A stretch of DNA of 64,000 nt, from the NCBI GenBank assembly GCA_031308135.1, contig JAHLJT010000631.1:37905890-37969889 (forward strand), read 5' to 3'. Below the pieces are notes generated by a model. The model was not told where the DNA came from. It searched no databases and was given only the letters and a program-made list of their open reading frames with translations. How positions within the stretch are numbered: the stretch's first letter is position 1; every line of letters begins with the position of its first letter. Of the stretch, positions 30,404 through 41,990 are shown one piece after another. The stretch comes from Acheta domesticus (Eukaryota > Arthropoda > Insecta > Orthoptera > Gryllidae). A program made the position numbers and the translations under genes.

Positions 30404-32180
30404 ATGGAACAACTAGATGTAAACGAAAACATTCTAAAAATTCTTTCCGAACTACGCGATTCCGTGAATAAAATTAAGAAATCAAATAATTATTTCAAAG
30501 CTGAAACGAACAGTGAATTAGCATTGCTAAGGAAGAAGTTGGAAAAAAGAAACAAGGACCAGAGAGACGGAAGAAACCAAAAAGAACAGGGAAGAAAATT
30601 CCGAGGAACTATGTAGCATAGAACAAGAATTAAGGAAATATGAACTAAAATCGAAAGAAAGAACGAATCGGAAAAATGCACAAAGAATTTATTATAGAAA
30701 CATCGAAAATACGAAAGATATTGAAAAGCAAAGAAGAAATTTGCGTGAATAGTCAGAGAAACAAACTACAGCGATCGAAACGAGTTTTCAGTAGAAAATT
30801 GACAGATTAATCTAAAATTAAAAGTTATTGAAACAATGAAGAAAGAAGTAGGAAAAAGGTGAGAAATGACGTTATTACTAAATGCAGAGAAAAAACGAAG
30901 AAAATAAAAAAACTTAAAAACATGGTGTCAACAATATTTAAGAAAATGGGCTTTGATGTAGAACGTGACAATTCAACATACATAGGCAAAGACTGGAAAG
31001 AGGGGTACTGCCCTCATCAGAGCGAGGTCAATAGAAAATAAATTAGGTAACAATAATGAAGAATAAACACAAATTGAAAGACTACGATTGTTTCATAGAA
31101 AAGGCCATGGCACGGAAGGAAAGGATCACGCAAGCAGAAATAAGGGAAACAGCCAGGGAAGAGTTGTAAAGGAAACAATCAAAATAGGTTTTCAGTTGTT
31201 GGAAGTAAATGGAGAATGGGTAACGATTTTTGACTTTGAGGAAAAACCGTCAAAAAAATAATCCTTTCACCGGCATATCACAAACCATGATAAAAACAAA
31301 ATGGAAGTTAAACCGAACACAGAAAGCCGTTCTTGTGCTGAGAAAAGAACAAGAAATTCCATGGATGTGGTCTTCAAATTAGAGCAACAGAACACTGACA
31401 CGAACGTTAGAAAATCCATTAATGTATCAACTTTGAACTTTAGAACTTGAAGGACAGGATAACGAGAACAACAACTATAGGAAGCACTCAGCGATTTGAA
31501 ATACATCATAGGTCTCTGTGATGTGAGATTAGGGAAAGTAATAAAAGAAAGAATGAATGGCGACTGGTTCAGCTACATCGGCCAAACAAAACGACGGAAT
31601 GGAGTGGGGTTCTTCACTAACAGAGACATAAAATAACTAGTCGACGACATAAAAGGAATTTCCAAGAGAATAGCAATAATTAATCTAAAGGTACAAAGAG
31701 ATAAGATAACTGTAATTCAAGTGTATGCACCGACTGAAGACAGTTCTAAGAACAAATTGAAGAATTCTACGACAATCTCGACTATAGCTGTACTAAAAAC
31801 AGATCAGGTGTAAATTTCATAATAGGAGACTTCAGTAGCAAACTCGGGAAACCAGACCTTGAGGGTGACGAAGCGGTAGGACCGTACGGAACTGGAGTAA
31901 GAAACGAAAGAGGGACCAAACTAGTTCAATTCGCCTAAAGTCATAGACTTAAAATAGCAAATTCATTCTTTCACGGTAATCCAGTGAACAAGTGGACATG
32001 GGGTTCTCCATATGGGAACACAAGGAACGAAATACACTTTATACTAAGAAATCATCTAATACGAATAACAAGAGGTTTGAAATTCGAAACCGATTATAGT
32101 TTGAAATTCGAAACAGATTATAGTTTGAAATTCGAAACCAATTATAGAATGCTCAGAGCAGAAATAAAAAATAGAAAATA
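30404..32180 (+). pseudogene. RTE-like LINE remnant (endonuclease)
   Basis: Plus-strand pieces in several frames. A Lys-rich coiled coil opens at 30404 (MEQLDVNENILKILSELRDS). Later come IIGLCDVRLGKVIKE, RRNGVGFFTN, KGISKRIAIINLKVQRDKIT and VIQVYAPTEDS (31520-31760). IIGDFSSKLGKPDLEGDEAV, GPYGTGVRNERG, LKIANSFFHGNP and KWTWGSPYGNTRNEI complete it. These are the successive blocks of the RTE-type AP endonuclease (family form GDFNAK.G, G..G.RNERG, NT.F...P..K.TW.SPDG). Stops separate the blocks, and no RT follows. It lies in FAR intron 2, antisense to the gene. Confidence 0.65.
32076..32148 (+). repeat. 24-bp tandem triplication inside the endonuclease remnant
   Basis: GTTTGAAATTCGAAACNGAT with TATA is present three times in a row with one or two substitutions. 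It keeps frame and repeats SLKFETDY where the family has a single SDHR-type block. Confidence 0.8.
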
Positions 32181-32259
32181 AAGACAGAAAAAGTACAGAC
32201 AGAATATACCATTGATCAAAACAAACAACGCCAATGATTTCGAATTAGAACTAGAAACC

Positions 32260-32460
32260 AGTCTCAACGCAAAGCTGTCGGTGACGGCTGGGCGGCAGAG
32301 TTCCGCAGCAGAGGGCCTCCGCTCCCTGGCGACCGAGGGACGCGACACGCCGCTAAACTGCAGAAGAAACATTGTTCGGGAAGAACTTTTGTTGAGTTGA
32401 GTGTTTTCATAATGTTTTGAATAAATGATTGCAAGAGAGAAACAAACTCATTTCTCAAGA
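32260..32460 (+). other. GC-rich segment, possible LTR fragment
   Basis: A short GC-rich block (GGGCGGCAGAGTTCCGCAGC...) is followed by GTTTTGAATAAATGATTGC, which contains an AATAAA signal, and by AT-rich sequence ending GATATAACA. The layout resembles the end of an LTR, but no paired LTR, primer site or target duplication is seen. Confidence 0.2.
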
Positions 32461-33226
32461 TATAACACCTACTCCTTCAAAACGGAACAGCTAGAGTAAA
32501 GTCGACGTGGAGCATATTAACAAATAGTAGAAATCAGAATATTAACACAACAATAATGTTATATGAGAATGACGGAAGTGTATGTGAAAAAGAGACAGAT
32601 ATAACAGCAGAAGGTGTTAGGCGGAGAAAATAAAGAAAAAGGTCAAGTAATACATGTAAGCAGTTAGATGTATAGGTTTTCAGATTATTTCCATAACCAG
32701 TGCTATAGATGCGCAAGAGTGAGTAGTGAAGTGCAACAGTGAACTAGAGACAGACGTCTAACATTGAAAACGTTGCCTAGAGTAAATAATTGTGGGAAAA
32801 TATTTCTAAAACCCACAACATTGCTCAGTTGTGGGAACATTACTAAGAGCAATCCTCTATAAGCAGAGGCCGTTGCCCATCCAGGTATTCTCAAGTTATA
32901 TTTTTTTGTTGTTATTATTATTATAGTTGTAGGAAAACGCCCAAATAATTGTACTTTTGCAATTTTTGGAAAATTACCTAAACTGTTTAGGTACTTAGTG
33001 GTGACCACAGCCGCACGGACGGAGACACCTTACATATAAGATTTTCGGACTCACAAAACGTGGATTTTGACTTCATAACATGCTGGAGGTACAATATTTA
33101 CGCACTGTTATGATATCAGGGATCCACAATGTGAATTTTTCTGACGAAATATCTCCATTATATGCTGTAGCATTGCAATACTTTCTTTAACGTATGCACG
33201 AGCGGAACGGGAGGCGGATGCGGTAC
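32461..33226. other. Intron 2 sequence; possible R1-like scrap
   Basis: No gene. The stretch 32900-33000 (ATTATAGTTGTAGGAAAACG, TTTGCAATTTTTGGAAAATT) resembles the R1 variant body, in minus orientation, but is short. Confidence 0.3.
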
Positions 33227-33475
33227 CTTGAGCTTGGTCATGCGCGTGGCGAGCTCGAGCAGGTCGCGCGTGGCGCACGCGTTGGTGCGCACGGCCTTGA
33301 CGAGCGGGTCGTCGAAGCGCACGCTGGCCGCCAGGTGGAGCACCACGGACACGCGCTCCGCCAGCACGCGCGCGTCCGCCTCCGCCAGCCCCAGCCCGGG
33401 TTGCATCGTGTCGCCCTCCACCACCTGCAGGCGCCCCAACGCCTCCGGCCGCTGCGCGCGCACCCGGTCCAACAG
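33227..33475 (-). CDS. Fatty acyl-CoA reductase, exon 2
   Basis: These 83 in-phase codons follow exon 1 across a 1.3-kb intron. The acceptor is GCGCAG and the donor after MTKLK is GTACCG; both junctions are phase 0. The product contains LQVVEGDTMQPGLGL (family form: the EGDI..PGLGLS segment), VSVVLHLAASVRFD (family form: VSVVFHVAATVRFDE) and RDLLELATRMTKLK, the helix before the next strand of the Rossmann fold. These correspond to roughly residues 81-163 of the joined protein and belong to the NAD_binding_4 domain. GC content is extreme, and long GC-rich open frames on the opposite strand here are shadows. No frame break is seen, so the gene looks functional at this exon. Confidence 0.9.
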
Positions 33476-34775
33476 CTGCGCAACACCCGCGCAGCGCGCG
33501 CGTCACCCACTCGCACCCGCTCGGCGCTGCTGCTGCTGCTGCCAGAGCACTCAGTCAGTGAATACGGAAAAAAGGGGGGGGTTGCCTCGGAACAGGTCTT
33601 TCCATGATTTTCTTTGGTATGTTATACCATGTACCTAGGCACTAGTTAAATTGCAATGTTTTCGATGTCCCTATGCGAATTTCGAAGCCCTATGCTAATT
33701 CCGAGAGACAAAACCTTTGAATACATCATGACTAGTGAATTACGATGGGAAAATTGATACTGTGGGGGTGAGAGACTTCCACAGGCGTGGGTGGGAAAGG
33801 AGTGATATTTACAAACAAAATCATTATGCAACCCGCAATGCTCACACCAAGTATAGGCCTAATGTACACTGAGCGGGCACAGTAACCGTGACGTCGAGGT
33901 CTGTTTCACAGATGGTTGTGATAAATAAGGATATTTTAAGGGGATACAATTTTCTACCTTTCTATAATTTGAAATACGAAGCCATGCTCACTTTAAGTGA
34001 TTGTTACTGAGCATAATGTACTATGATAATTAGTACATCAAGTATATCAATAGATTTTATTAACTAGCATTTCATTTTGCAATATTGTAATATTGATTTA
34101 ATTTTTTTATTCGTTTTTTACTAAGATCGTGAATCCTAAACTATTTTACAAATATTGAACTATATTTTAGAAATATTTTAAATGTATATTTTAAAATATT
34201 ATCTCGCTAAATATATGTTGCAATATTACCATAAAAGTACAACAAATTTTCATTTTACAAAAAAAACACGCAAACCATTTATAGTTATAAGGCAAACATG
34301 AACAATTCTGCCAATATTAAAGCGCACCATTGTCGTGTAATTACAGGGACACGTTTGAGCACGCAATCGCCTATGCAGTAATACACGAATATCTGAGAAT
34401 AATGCAACAAAAGTGTATGGCATGGAGAGGAGTTGAAATATTTGCCAACGGACATTCAGTGGGGAATTTCATTCCACGGAGTACATGTTTCCCCTAATTT
34501 GTATAGGGGAGTACGGGTTTCCCCTAATTGTTAGGCAACCCCAGTAAACACAATGTTCTGAAGGCGTAAGAAATTTCCTTGACTAATGAGGAGGGCTAAC
34601 GTGGACTACTTCATTCATGTCGAAAACCTGAGCATAAAGATTGCCTGATAATTAAAGTCATATTTTACATATGTAATTCGATATAACCTCCTTCATTGTC
34701 AAAAAGCGATCATTTTGAATCCCTGAACTAGAATTAGTGCTGCTAAAACCATTATTGTGAGAGAGGAGTGCTGAC
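33476..34775. other. FAR intron 1
   Basis: An AT-rich intron of 1.3 kb. Near 34479-34540 a unit of about 30 bp (GGAGTAC.TG.TTTCCCCTAA) occurs twice in tandem. Nothing else is recognised. Confidence 0.6.
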
Positions 34776-35015
34776 CGGGACGTCGAGCAGCTTGTGCAGG
34801 CGCTCCTGCGCCGAGAGGCCCTTGCGCGGGCGCAGCAGCAGGTAGACGGTGTCGATGTCGGGGCAGCTGAACAGCAGCTTCTCCAGCAGCACGCGCCCCA
34901 AGAAGCCCGAGCCGCCCGTCAGCAGCACGCTCTGCCCGCGGTAGAACTCGGCCACCGTCCACGGCAGCACGTCCCCCTCGGCCTCGCTGCTCCGGCGCGC
35001 CTGCTCCTCCGGCAT
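34776..35015 (-). CDS. Fatty acyl-CoA reductase, first recognised coding exon (NADPH-binding motif)
   Basis: This is the N-terminal exon of a fatty acyl-CoA reductase (FAR), the membrane-associated enzyme that reduces fatty acyl-CoA to fatty alcohol with NADPH, for wax, cuticle hydrocarbon or pheromone synthesis. It encodes 80 residues. FYRGQSVLLTGGSGFLGRVL carries the Rossmann-fold TGGxGFLG motif at residues 33-40, followed by LLEKLL and YLLLRPRKG, both typical of FARs. The ATG lies directly after a CAG splice acceptor, so a 5' UTR or N-terminal exon probably lies upstream at higher coordinates. The exon ends at a GTCAGC donor after LLDVP, phase 0. It is very GC-rich in an AT-rich setting. 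The five exons found join in phase to about 315 of the usual 500 or so residues; the FAR_C (Sterile) domain is off the left edge. The family call is strong; which paralogue is unknown. Confidence 0.9.
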
Positions 35016-35589
35016 CTGCGCACACGCTCACGCTCAACAAACACTTGGCAAGTGAAGCTCGGCGCTGTGCTGTTCCAAGGGAAAACCAACTTCATCATAA
35101 CATACCTGAACTCGAACACAAGACGAAACTGTGAAAGTTCGCAAGTTCCACTTAATTGAGTGATGTTTCCAGGCACTTCAACTGCTCTGGGTATTAGTCC
35201 CGTAAATGTAGTTGTTGGTAAATGGGCGGCAAAAATTATTCAAATTTGGCGCCGTTGATGTAATTCAATTATTTACCATAATCTTTGGCGCTAATTAACA
35301 GCGCAGAACATACATTTCAAACGTGGTGCCTTCGACATAGTATTTTTCCCCAAAATCCGCGCGATAATTTCCAACAAACAAGCAGAGTCATTTCGTTCTA
35401 CGATGTGCTTTGGGAGACAAGTTCTTTGGAACTAGCTTTCAACTGTCAAATGATTTCAAACATGACCGCAAGAGTACAGCAGCTCCTCGACACTGGGTAA
35501 TGGAAGCAATGGTCAGAAAGATGCAGAGTGCTGCTTAGACGCGACCCAATCACTGTCACAAAATTGAAAACTCTACAACTTCCCTGCCC
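35016..35589. other. Sequence upstream of FAR exon 1, nothing recognised
   Basis: The exon 1 acceptor lies at 35016-35017. No TATA-like promoter or coding frame stands out in this stretch. Confidence 0.4.
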
Positions 35590-37175
35590 TCGTCTTGTCA
35601 GTATATGGAAACAAGCGTAAGTGCTTGTGTATTTCAGTGGAAATTGGAATCTCTGTGAACTGGGGGATACTGAAACGCGCGCCAACGTTAGGGGTGCACA
35701 AAACAATGTGTTAACAAAAACTTGTTTCAGGTGCCAAGCACAGGATGAATTAAAAGCACGCAGATCTTATGCTGCGACCACGTCCAAGCAGCCCTCTCAA
35801 CAAAAATCAACAAAGCTAGTTCGCCGCCTTAACAATGGTGCTGGAAACCTGGGAATCAATGTTACTGATGTGTGGTAGCAAAAAATTTGTTTCTTTCAAT
35901 TACAGCTGTGTTATGTGTGATGCGAGGTTAATAGTTAATGTTAATAGTAATATTACAGAAAAAGGTACCCTTACAAATATTTTCATGTTCTCTGGCAATA
36001 AGCCACAAACCAGTGCCTTGTGTTAACACAAATAGAATAAGATTTTTATAAAGTAAATAATTCTTCAGCATCTGATATTAGCTAAATCAGACTTCAAAGC
36101 CAGAGAATCGTGGTATCTTACCCACAACTCGGCAAAAAGGTGTCAGGCTTACAGGAATTATTAGACTTTCTGAATCAAAGGGAAAATGACTTAGAATTCA
36201 ATGAGAACATTTCTCAAAAACAACGATCAAATTCTGTTGCAGTTGGAAAACGTCATTAGTCTTTTTGCAGCCAAAACATGTTCAGTATTGAAGTGTCTGA
36301 TTCCGCGCAGTGAGTCTTGTGCCCAGAGAATCATCCGCTCTACAAATGTAAAACAATTTCAACAATCGAATGTTTCGGATAGCTTAAAGGTGTGTCGCCA
36401 AAACTTCCTATGCATGAATTGTTTATTTAAAGCAGTCACAGACCATCCTTGTAGTAAGAAGCGATGCGAAGAATGTAATCAAAAACATAATTTCCTTTTG
36501 CATGATCCAAATTACAACAAAATATATTTCTCTGGCACAAAGCCAGCGAGTTATAACATAACCCCAAAATGAAATTAGTATCTCACCTTAAAGTAGAACC
36601 ACAGCCTGTCACAGAAGAAGAACAATGTTCAATAGACAATACAGGGGCTAAGAAGGTTCTGTCCCACATGGCTGGCAGTGGAACAAAGCAATTTCACACA
36701 TTGCTACCCATGGCTAAAATGTTTGTTAGAGACAAGCAGGGAAAGGATTTCCCGGCCAGAGCATTGTTAGATTCGGGGAGTGAAACGTTTTATAACAGAA
36801 GATCTTGTGCAATTGCTGGGTATAAAACGTAACTATTCGATACATTCAATAAATTATCTAAAATAAGGATTCAATAGGAAGGTGAACTTACCAACAAATC
36901 TCGTTTCAATGAGTGGCAAACTGGAGTGCAATGTCAAATTGTGCCATCAATTTCATTCAAAATACTCCAAACCTCGATAAATGTGCCTAAAATTAAATTT
37001 CCCTTACATCTTAAACTAGCAGATGAGACTTTCAATTTGTCAAAGTGGACATCATATTATTTCTGTAAAAAGGCTGATTTTGATGTCCCTCCTATTCGCG
37101 TCTCAGTGAACGGTTTTCCAAACGAGGTACCAAAAAAAGAAAAAACATTAGGAGTGGAGGAAATTATATATTGAA
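35590..37175 (+). pseudogene. BEL/Pao LTR retrotransposon remnant (gag and protease)
   Basis: About 36100-36170 reads VSYPQLGKKVSGLQELLDFL and NQRENDLEF, like the end of the Pao gag domain (L..LL.FL..R...LE). At 36385-36510 the zinc-knuckle region reads KVCRQNFLCMNCLFKAV and CSKKRCEECNQKHNFLLHD (family form CFNCL...H....C..C...H..LLH). At 36700-36800 is the aspartic protease: FVRDKQGKDFPARALLDSGS, with DSG as active site. KLADETFNLSKW follows (family form LADP.F..S..ID). Stops and shifts break it, and RT, RNase H, integrase and LTRs are absent. Confidence 0.65.
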
Positions 37176-38399
37176 TAGATAGCAGCTTTCCTTTATTAAT
37201 AAAAAGCTATGAAATTTGTGTTTCAAATGCTCGGACAGAATGAAAAGGGGAAGACTGCGTCATGCACATCTTGGCAAATTGGCGGGAAGTGGTAGAACAA
37301 GATGGCCGAGCTTTGAGAACGTATTGCTTTGCGATGTGTTGCGAGTTCTTGCTTGATCTGCAATTGTTAATACCAATGAAATTACGATTATTACCAATTG
37401 TAAGTATTTAATGAACTTTCTTATGTACTAGCTGAACCCATGCGACTACATAGCACGGAAGTAGAGCTGTCGAAAGGTTACCAGAAAAAGTATTTCATTT
37501 CAAGATCTTTACACATACATGGATAACAAATACTTATTTTTATCGTAATGACTGTGATGTTTAATGTCATCACTGAAATTTTAATGTAATGTATGTACGT
37601 TTCGTTTGTTTGTTTTGATATTACTAATCATAATTGAACGACGGGAAGTTTGTAAACTTTTGTTATTTTGAATTACTAGGTAAAATGTATTGATAGGCAT
37701 GTGGGTTGATGATATTTATTTGATAATAATAATATTGATGAAATAGAGATGAGGTGTGCTATTTTGTTTTGTTGTAAGCTAAATTATTTGTGAGATTAAT
37801 GTTCTGTAAGTTCTTAGTTGAAAGTACATAGATGGTAAATACTACCAGTGTTTCATTTATAGAATTTTCGGTGTCGGAACGCGCCCCAAAATTAATTATT
37901 AATTAAATAGAAATAGCTATAATATGTATATCATAATTGAATAATCATAATCCCTATTAATAGTAACATTGGTAGCACTGGATTCATGTGAATGAAATTA
38001 TAAAAGAAAAGAAAAAAAATTATGGTTTAAAATTACATTTTATCGTTTTTAATTATAATTCCATTACGTTCGTATAAATGATGCAGTGAAATGGAGAATT
38101 AATACATTTTAAGTTTACGAAAGTTGGTCGATGTTGCCAAGTGTGTTTCTCTGGGCGCGTCCCTATTGTTTTTATTTGCGAGGTATCAGAACAGCGTTGC
38201 CACATTTTCCGTACCACATTTTCGCCGCAGGGTTGTCAAATTTAGCGGAATTTCGCTTTTAGCGCTCTCTCTTTCAAAAATTGACTTCGTAGAAAATCGC
38301 CCAATGGGCGGAAGTGCATCAAAATATGTGCGATTTTGGGCGGGTTTTCAGATTATGAAGAAAAGGCAGTTAATAGAAGACATCGCAGCACTGCTGACA
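37176..38399. other. Intergenic sequence, no gene recognised
   Basis: Mostly AT-rich. A 92-codon plus-strand frame at 38124-38402 (MVDVAKCVSLGASLLFLFAR...) has no motif I know and unconvincing composition. Confidence 0.3.
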
Positions 38400-38951
38400 T
38401 GATAACTTTTAAAAATTACTATAGGGAATTAGAAAAAGAAAGAAAATTGCGCATGAATTACTTTTAAAAAATATTTTACAGACACGAAGAAATAATTGGT
38501 CAGGCTTTTACAAATATGTCCGCAGACGCAGAGGGGATAAGGAAGAAATTCAGGAAATTCGAATCGCAGACAACGCGCCACTGCACGACGACCAAGCAAA
38601 AACAAATGCGTTCAATGAGTATTTTGTATCGGTATTCAAACCAAAACGGGTACAGGAGCAAGTTATTTATTTTCTAATTGAAAATCAGTTCAAGATGCAT
38701 GCATGTGAACTCCGCAAACGTATGAAATCTCTGGAAAACGGAAAATCACGCGAGCCAGACGGCATCTCGACAGATTTTATTAAACTTGGTGGTGAGGCAA
38801 TATTGTCCTACTTGTTAAGATTATTCAATATTTCTATTAATAATGCAAGTTTACCGGACGACTGGAAAACAGCTTTAGTCGTTCCAATTTTCAAAGATGG
38901 TGATAAAAAGAAAGTAAGTAATTATAGACCGCATCCGTTCACCATTCTTAT
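38400..38951 (+). pseudogene. CR1-like LINE fragment (linker and start of RT), plus strand
   Basis: Translates to RRNNWSGFYKYVRRRRGDKE, TNAFNEYFVSVFKPKR, then MHACELRKRMKSLENGKS, EPDGISTDFIKLGGEAILSY and LPDDWKTALVVPIFKDGDKK with VSNYRPHP. It closely parallels the RT start of the LINE at 5980 (LRKRIASLGKNKSVGPDGIS), so it is probably the same family. It is cut at about 38950, exactly where an R1 terminal segment starts. Confidence 0.7.
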
Positions 38952-39513
38952 CAGTTCTGCGAAGGGAAACTAGTGCTGCAACAGAATGGCACAGACTTTC
39001 CCGTATTAGTTTTCTATTTCCTTGGGTCTGGGCTTGCTATTTGGAACTTGCCACATACTCTTGCCAGCTGCCATATATCGCCGCATACAAATGTAATTTT
39101 TTTGAAAGATCTCTCACATTTTTAATATGAACATTAGCAGCAATTTGCAATTTGTAAACTTATATTTGTGAGTGTAAGTGCTCAAAATCTTTTACTGAAA
39201 AAGAGCTTCAATTTTCGCATTTTTACTAGCGCTTAAAAAGCCAGCTTCTTAGAAACGGCTACAAATTTTTAGAAGGAAATTGCCATTTCGGACGAGGTTT
39301 TAGTGGTCTTTAATATTTTCAAAATTAATATTTCCGTTCTACAGTTAGAAAACCAAAAAATTAAGAAAAAGTCAAAAAATGTACTTTGGGGGCGATAGAA
39401 GGCAGGTAGCAAGACAATAGGGCAATTACGAATGGCTAGCCAAGATTCAAGGAAATAGAAAACTAATACTGCAAAGTGTGTGCCATTCTGCATCACTACT
39501 AGTTTTACATGAA
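38952..39513 (+). mobile_element. R1 short form, copy D, with both terminal inverted repeats
   Basis: Left end AACTAGTGCTGCAACAGAAT, CACAGACTTTCCCGTATTAG and GCCAGCTGCC (38954-39085). The right end (39385-39513) is its inverted partner, GGCGATAGAAGGCAGG ... ACTAATACTGCAAAGTGTGT ... ATCACTACTAGTT. Only about one body unit lies between, giving about 560 bp. This is the structure of a non-autonomous deletion derivative with terminal inverted repeats of about 130 bp. Longer R1 sequence abuts it on the right. Confidence 0.7.
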
Positions 39514-40711
39514 GCCCTTCGGACATTCTCAAAATTTTCTCAAAAAACGATTCCAAATTTGTTCTTTTAATTTCTTGTAAGAATGGAGTAAAATACACTT
39601 ATTAAGGTGTCTTAGGTTCGATTTTCACGATTTACTCTGAAATTTCGAAAATTCCAAAAATTTGAATTTTTTTTGAGTCTTCCTACAATTACAATATTGA
39701 AGATAGACATTTTTCCTTCAAATGAAATTTGTTCTCCGAAGTGAGAGTTCTTTCATTATGGTCCTGTACATTTTCTTGAAAATTTTAGTAGTTTTCTGGC
39801 AATATTGCGCGAAATATTTGCAATTTTAAAAAGTTATAAAATCAAGATTTTCTCAAAAAACGGCATTAAATTTTGTCTTGAAACTTGGAAAGGGATAGTG
39901 CTACATGTACTCTATGAGATGACAGAAACGTCATATTGCTTCATTACAAACATGCAACTTTTTTTACTTGTCTTTCACGTCGCTAATATTTACATTAGCG
40001 GCGATTTGTTCACATTATTATATTTACTTTAAATAATGTCAAGTAAAGTTTCTTGAAGACTCAACCCTCTTCTATGAAAACTGGCTTAAAATTCCGAATT
40101 TTCAGAAACTCTCAAATGCCATTTTCATATAAATGGCTTCAATTTTTTTCTTCAAACTTGTCGAACAAATGGTGCTATTTGCATTCTAGAATGTGACGCA
40201 AAGTTCACTTCGGGGCATTTTTTCAAAATTACACGAATGTAATTTTTTGGAAAGTTCTCTCATACCGTCAATATGCACATTTCCATCAATTTGTAAACAG
40301 TATTTTTAGTGTAAGTTTGACTTATGTGTAAGTGTGTCTTTAGTGTAAGTTTGACAAATGACTTTAAATGATTTTTTTTGAAAACCAAAAAAAAAAAAAT
40401 CTGTGAAAAAGAGCTTCAAATTTCTCATTTACAATAGCTCTTAAACGCCATTTTCTTAAAAACGGCTCCACAAGTTTCAACGACAATTGCCATTCAAGAC
40501 AAGGTTTTACTGTTTTTTAATATTCTTAAAATAATATTTCTGTTCTACTATTAGGAAACCGAAAAATTAATAAAATGTCAAAAAAATGTCATTTGAGCAA
40601 TCATAGATGGCACCTTTCAAGAGTAGTGGCAAGTCCGAATAGCTGGCCGAAACCAAACGAAAAACTAATACTGGAAAGTCTGTCCCATTCTGTATCATCA
40701 CTAGTTTTGTG
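39514..40711 (+). repeat. R1 repeat, copy E (right two thirds)
   Basis: Continues from CATGAAGCCCTTCGGACATT through body units starting near 39860, 40133 and 40464 to the right terminal segment ending CTGTATCATCACTAGTTT. The left third, which would carry the TTTTTACTTTCCCG block, is replaced by copy D. Confidence 0.7.
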
Positions 40712-41345
40712 CCTGTGTAATCATCCTAATATGAACACGTCATTTTCTCTTCATGATGGTCGGCTTGAAAGGAAGCCTTAGATTAAATGTTACAAACTCC
40801 GAAATGCTGAGATGGAAAATAATAAGTTTGTCCTAATAAGCATATAAGAAGAAATTTCATGTAATAGAGTTACCAGGTGGCATTTGGTCCTGATTAATGG
40901 AATCCATTAAGAACAGATGTATGACAGGTAAACGAAATCCCTTTTACTGCGCCAAAAAGTGACCCGCGAAACCTCAGTACATAGTGTGGCAAATGCATAT
41001 GTGTAGCTTCGATGTACACAAAATTTCCAAAATATGCTCGTCGGCAAAAATATTTTTTCGACTCCTCTACATTTAGACGTTTGCAACATTTATTCGGAGA
41101 CTCTACGTGCAATTTCCTTGTTGATTTTCGTTTACCTTCATTTTGAATGGTACATTCATGCAAGAACTTAAAACTACATGTTAATGACTCCACGTCTACA
41201 ACACCGTTTTAACGTGGATAATTTACATATTTATAATTGCAGATTCTATGTCGGAAACAAACATTGACTACGTAAATAGAATAGAGGCGGATAAGTTGCG
41301 ATGCAGGCAGTAAAAACTACAGGGAAATACAAAAGATTTGTGTAA
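40712..41345. other. Intergenic sequence, nothing recognised
   Basis: Short frames on the minus strand (for example 41193-40894) lack known motifs. Confidence 0.4.
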
Positions 41346-41990
41346 AACAATTTTTACTTTCCCGTGTACGTACGTATATTCGGAGTAATATTCGTAGTAT
41401 GGAGGAAGTTATGTAATGCTGCGGAAAATCGATTTTGAGATCATGAAAATACAAGTTTTGGAGTCCCCTGATACCGAAAAACTTCTTTTCAAAACGTCCG
41501 TCTGTCCGTCCACCGGTACGTCCGTCAGTTCGTCCGTCTGTCCGTCCTTCATCCGTCCGTCTGTCCTACGTCCGACCGTCCGTCTGTGAACAATACTAGC
41601 GCCAAAACCATAAATACGATTTCTTCCAAAATGAATATTGCCCCGTCGATCTGGTTCCACTCGAGGCGCCGCGATTTTGGAAGACATTCTTGATTATTGA
41701 TTATCTGATTGACTGAATTATTGATTGCAAAAAATTGGTTTCGTCAAAACGTCTGTGTGTCCTGCCCTTGAAAACAAAGAGCGCCTAGACCATATATTGA
41801 ACTTGCACCGGTATATTTCTACAGCGACGTTACAATACTCGAATTTGAAATAGATCGTTCGATTTTGGTTATTATTTTACATAAAGCTCTTAGGACATGT
41901 TTGAATGAAAATTACACCAAATTTCTTCTTAAATTTTGGAGTCAAATAGAAAGTTATGTTTATAAACATGACTCACATCCAATTAAAAAA
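41346..41990 (+). repeat. R1 repeat, copy G (left part) with GTCC-rich tract
   Basis: TTTTTACTTTCCCGTGTACG at 41350, GTTATGTAATGCTGCGG and GGAGTCCCCTGATACCGAAA are followed by an expanded GTCCGTCTGTCC tract (41498-41590) and AACAATACTAGCGCC. The body fades by about 41990 and no right end is present. Confidence 0.6.

Noticed and set aside
33194..33638. Long plus-strand frames opposite FAR exon 2
   Set aside because: GC-rich shadows of the exon; their composition follows the complementary codons and no motif is present. The same applies to 34794-35159 and 26021-26272.
41498..41590. GTCC-rich tract as a regulatory or satellite element
   Set aside because: The same phrase occurs in shorter form at the same place in several R1 copies; it is a local expansion within R1.
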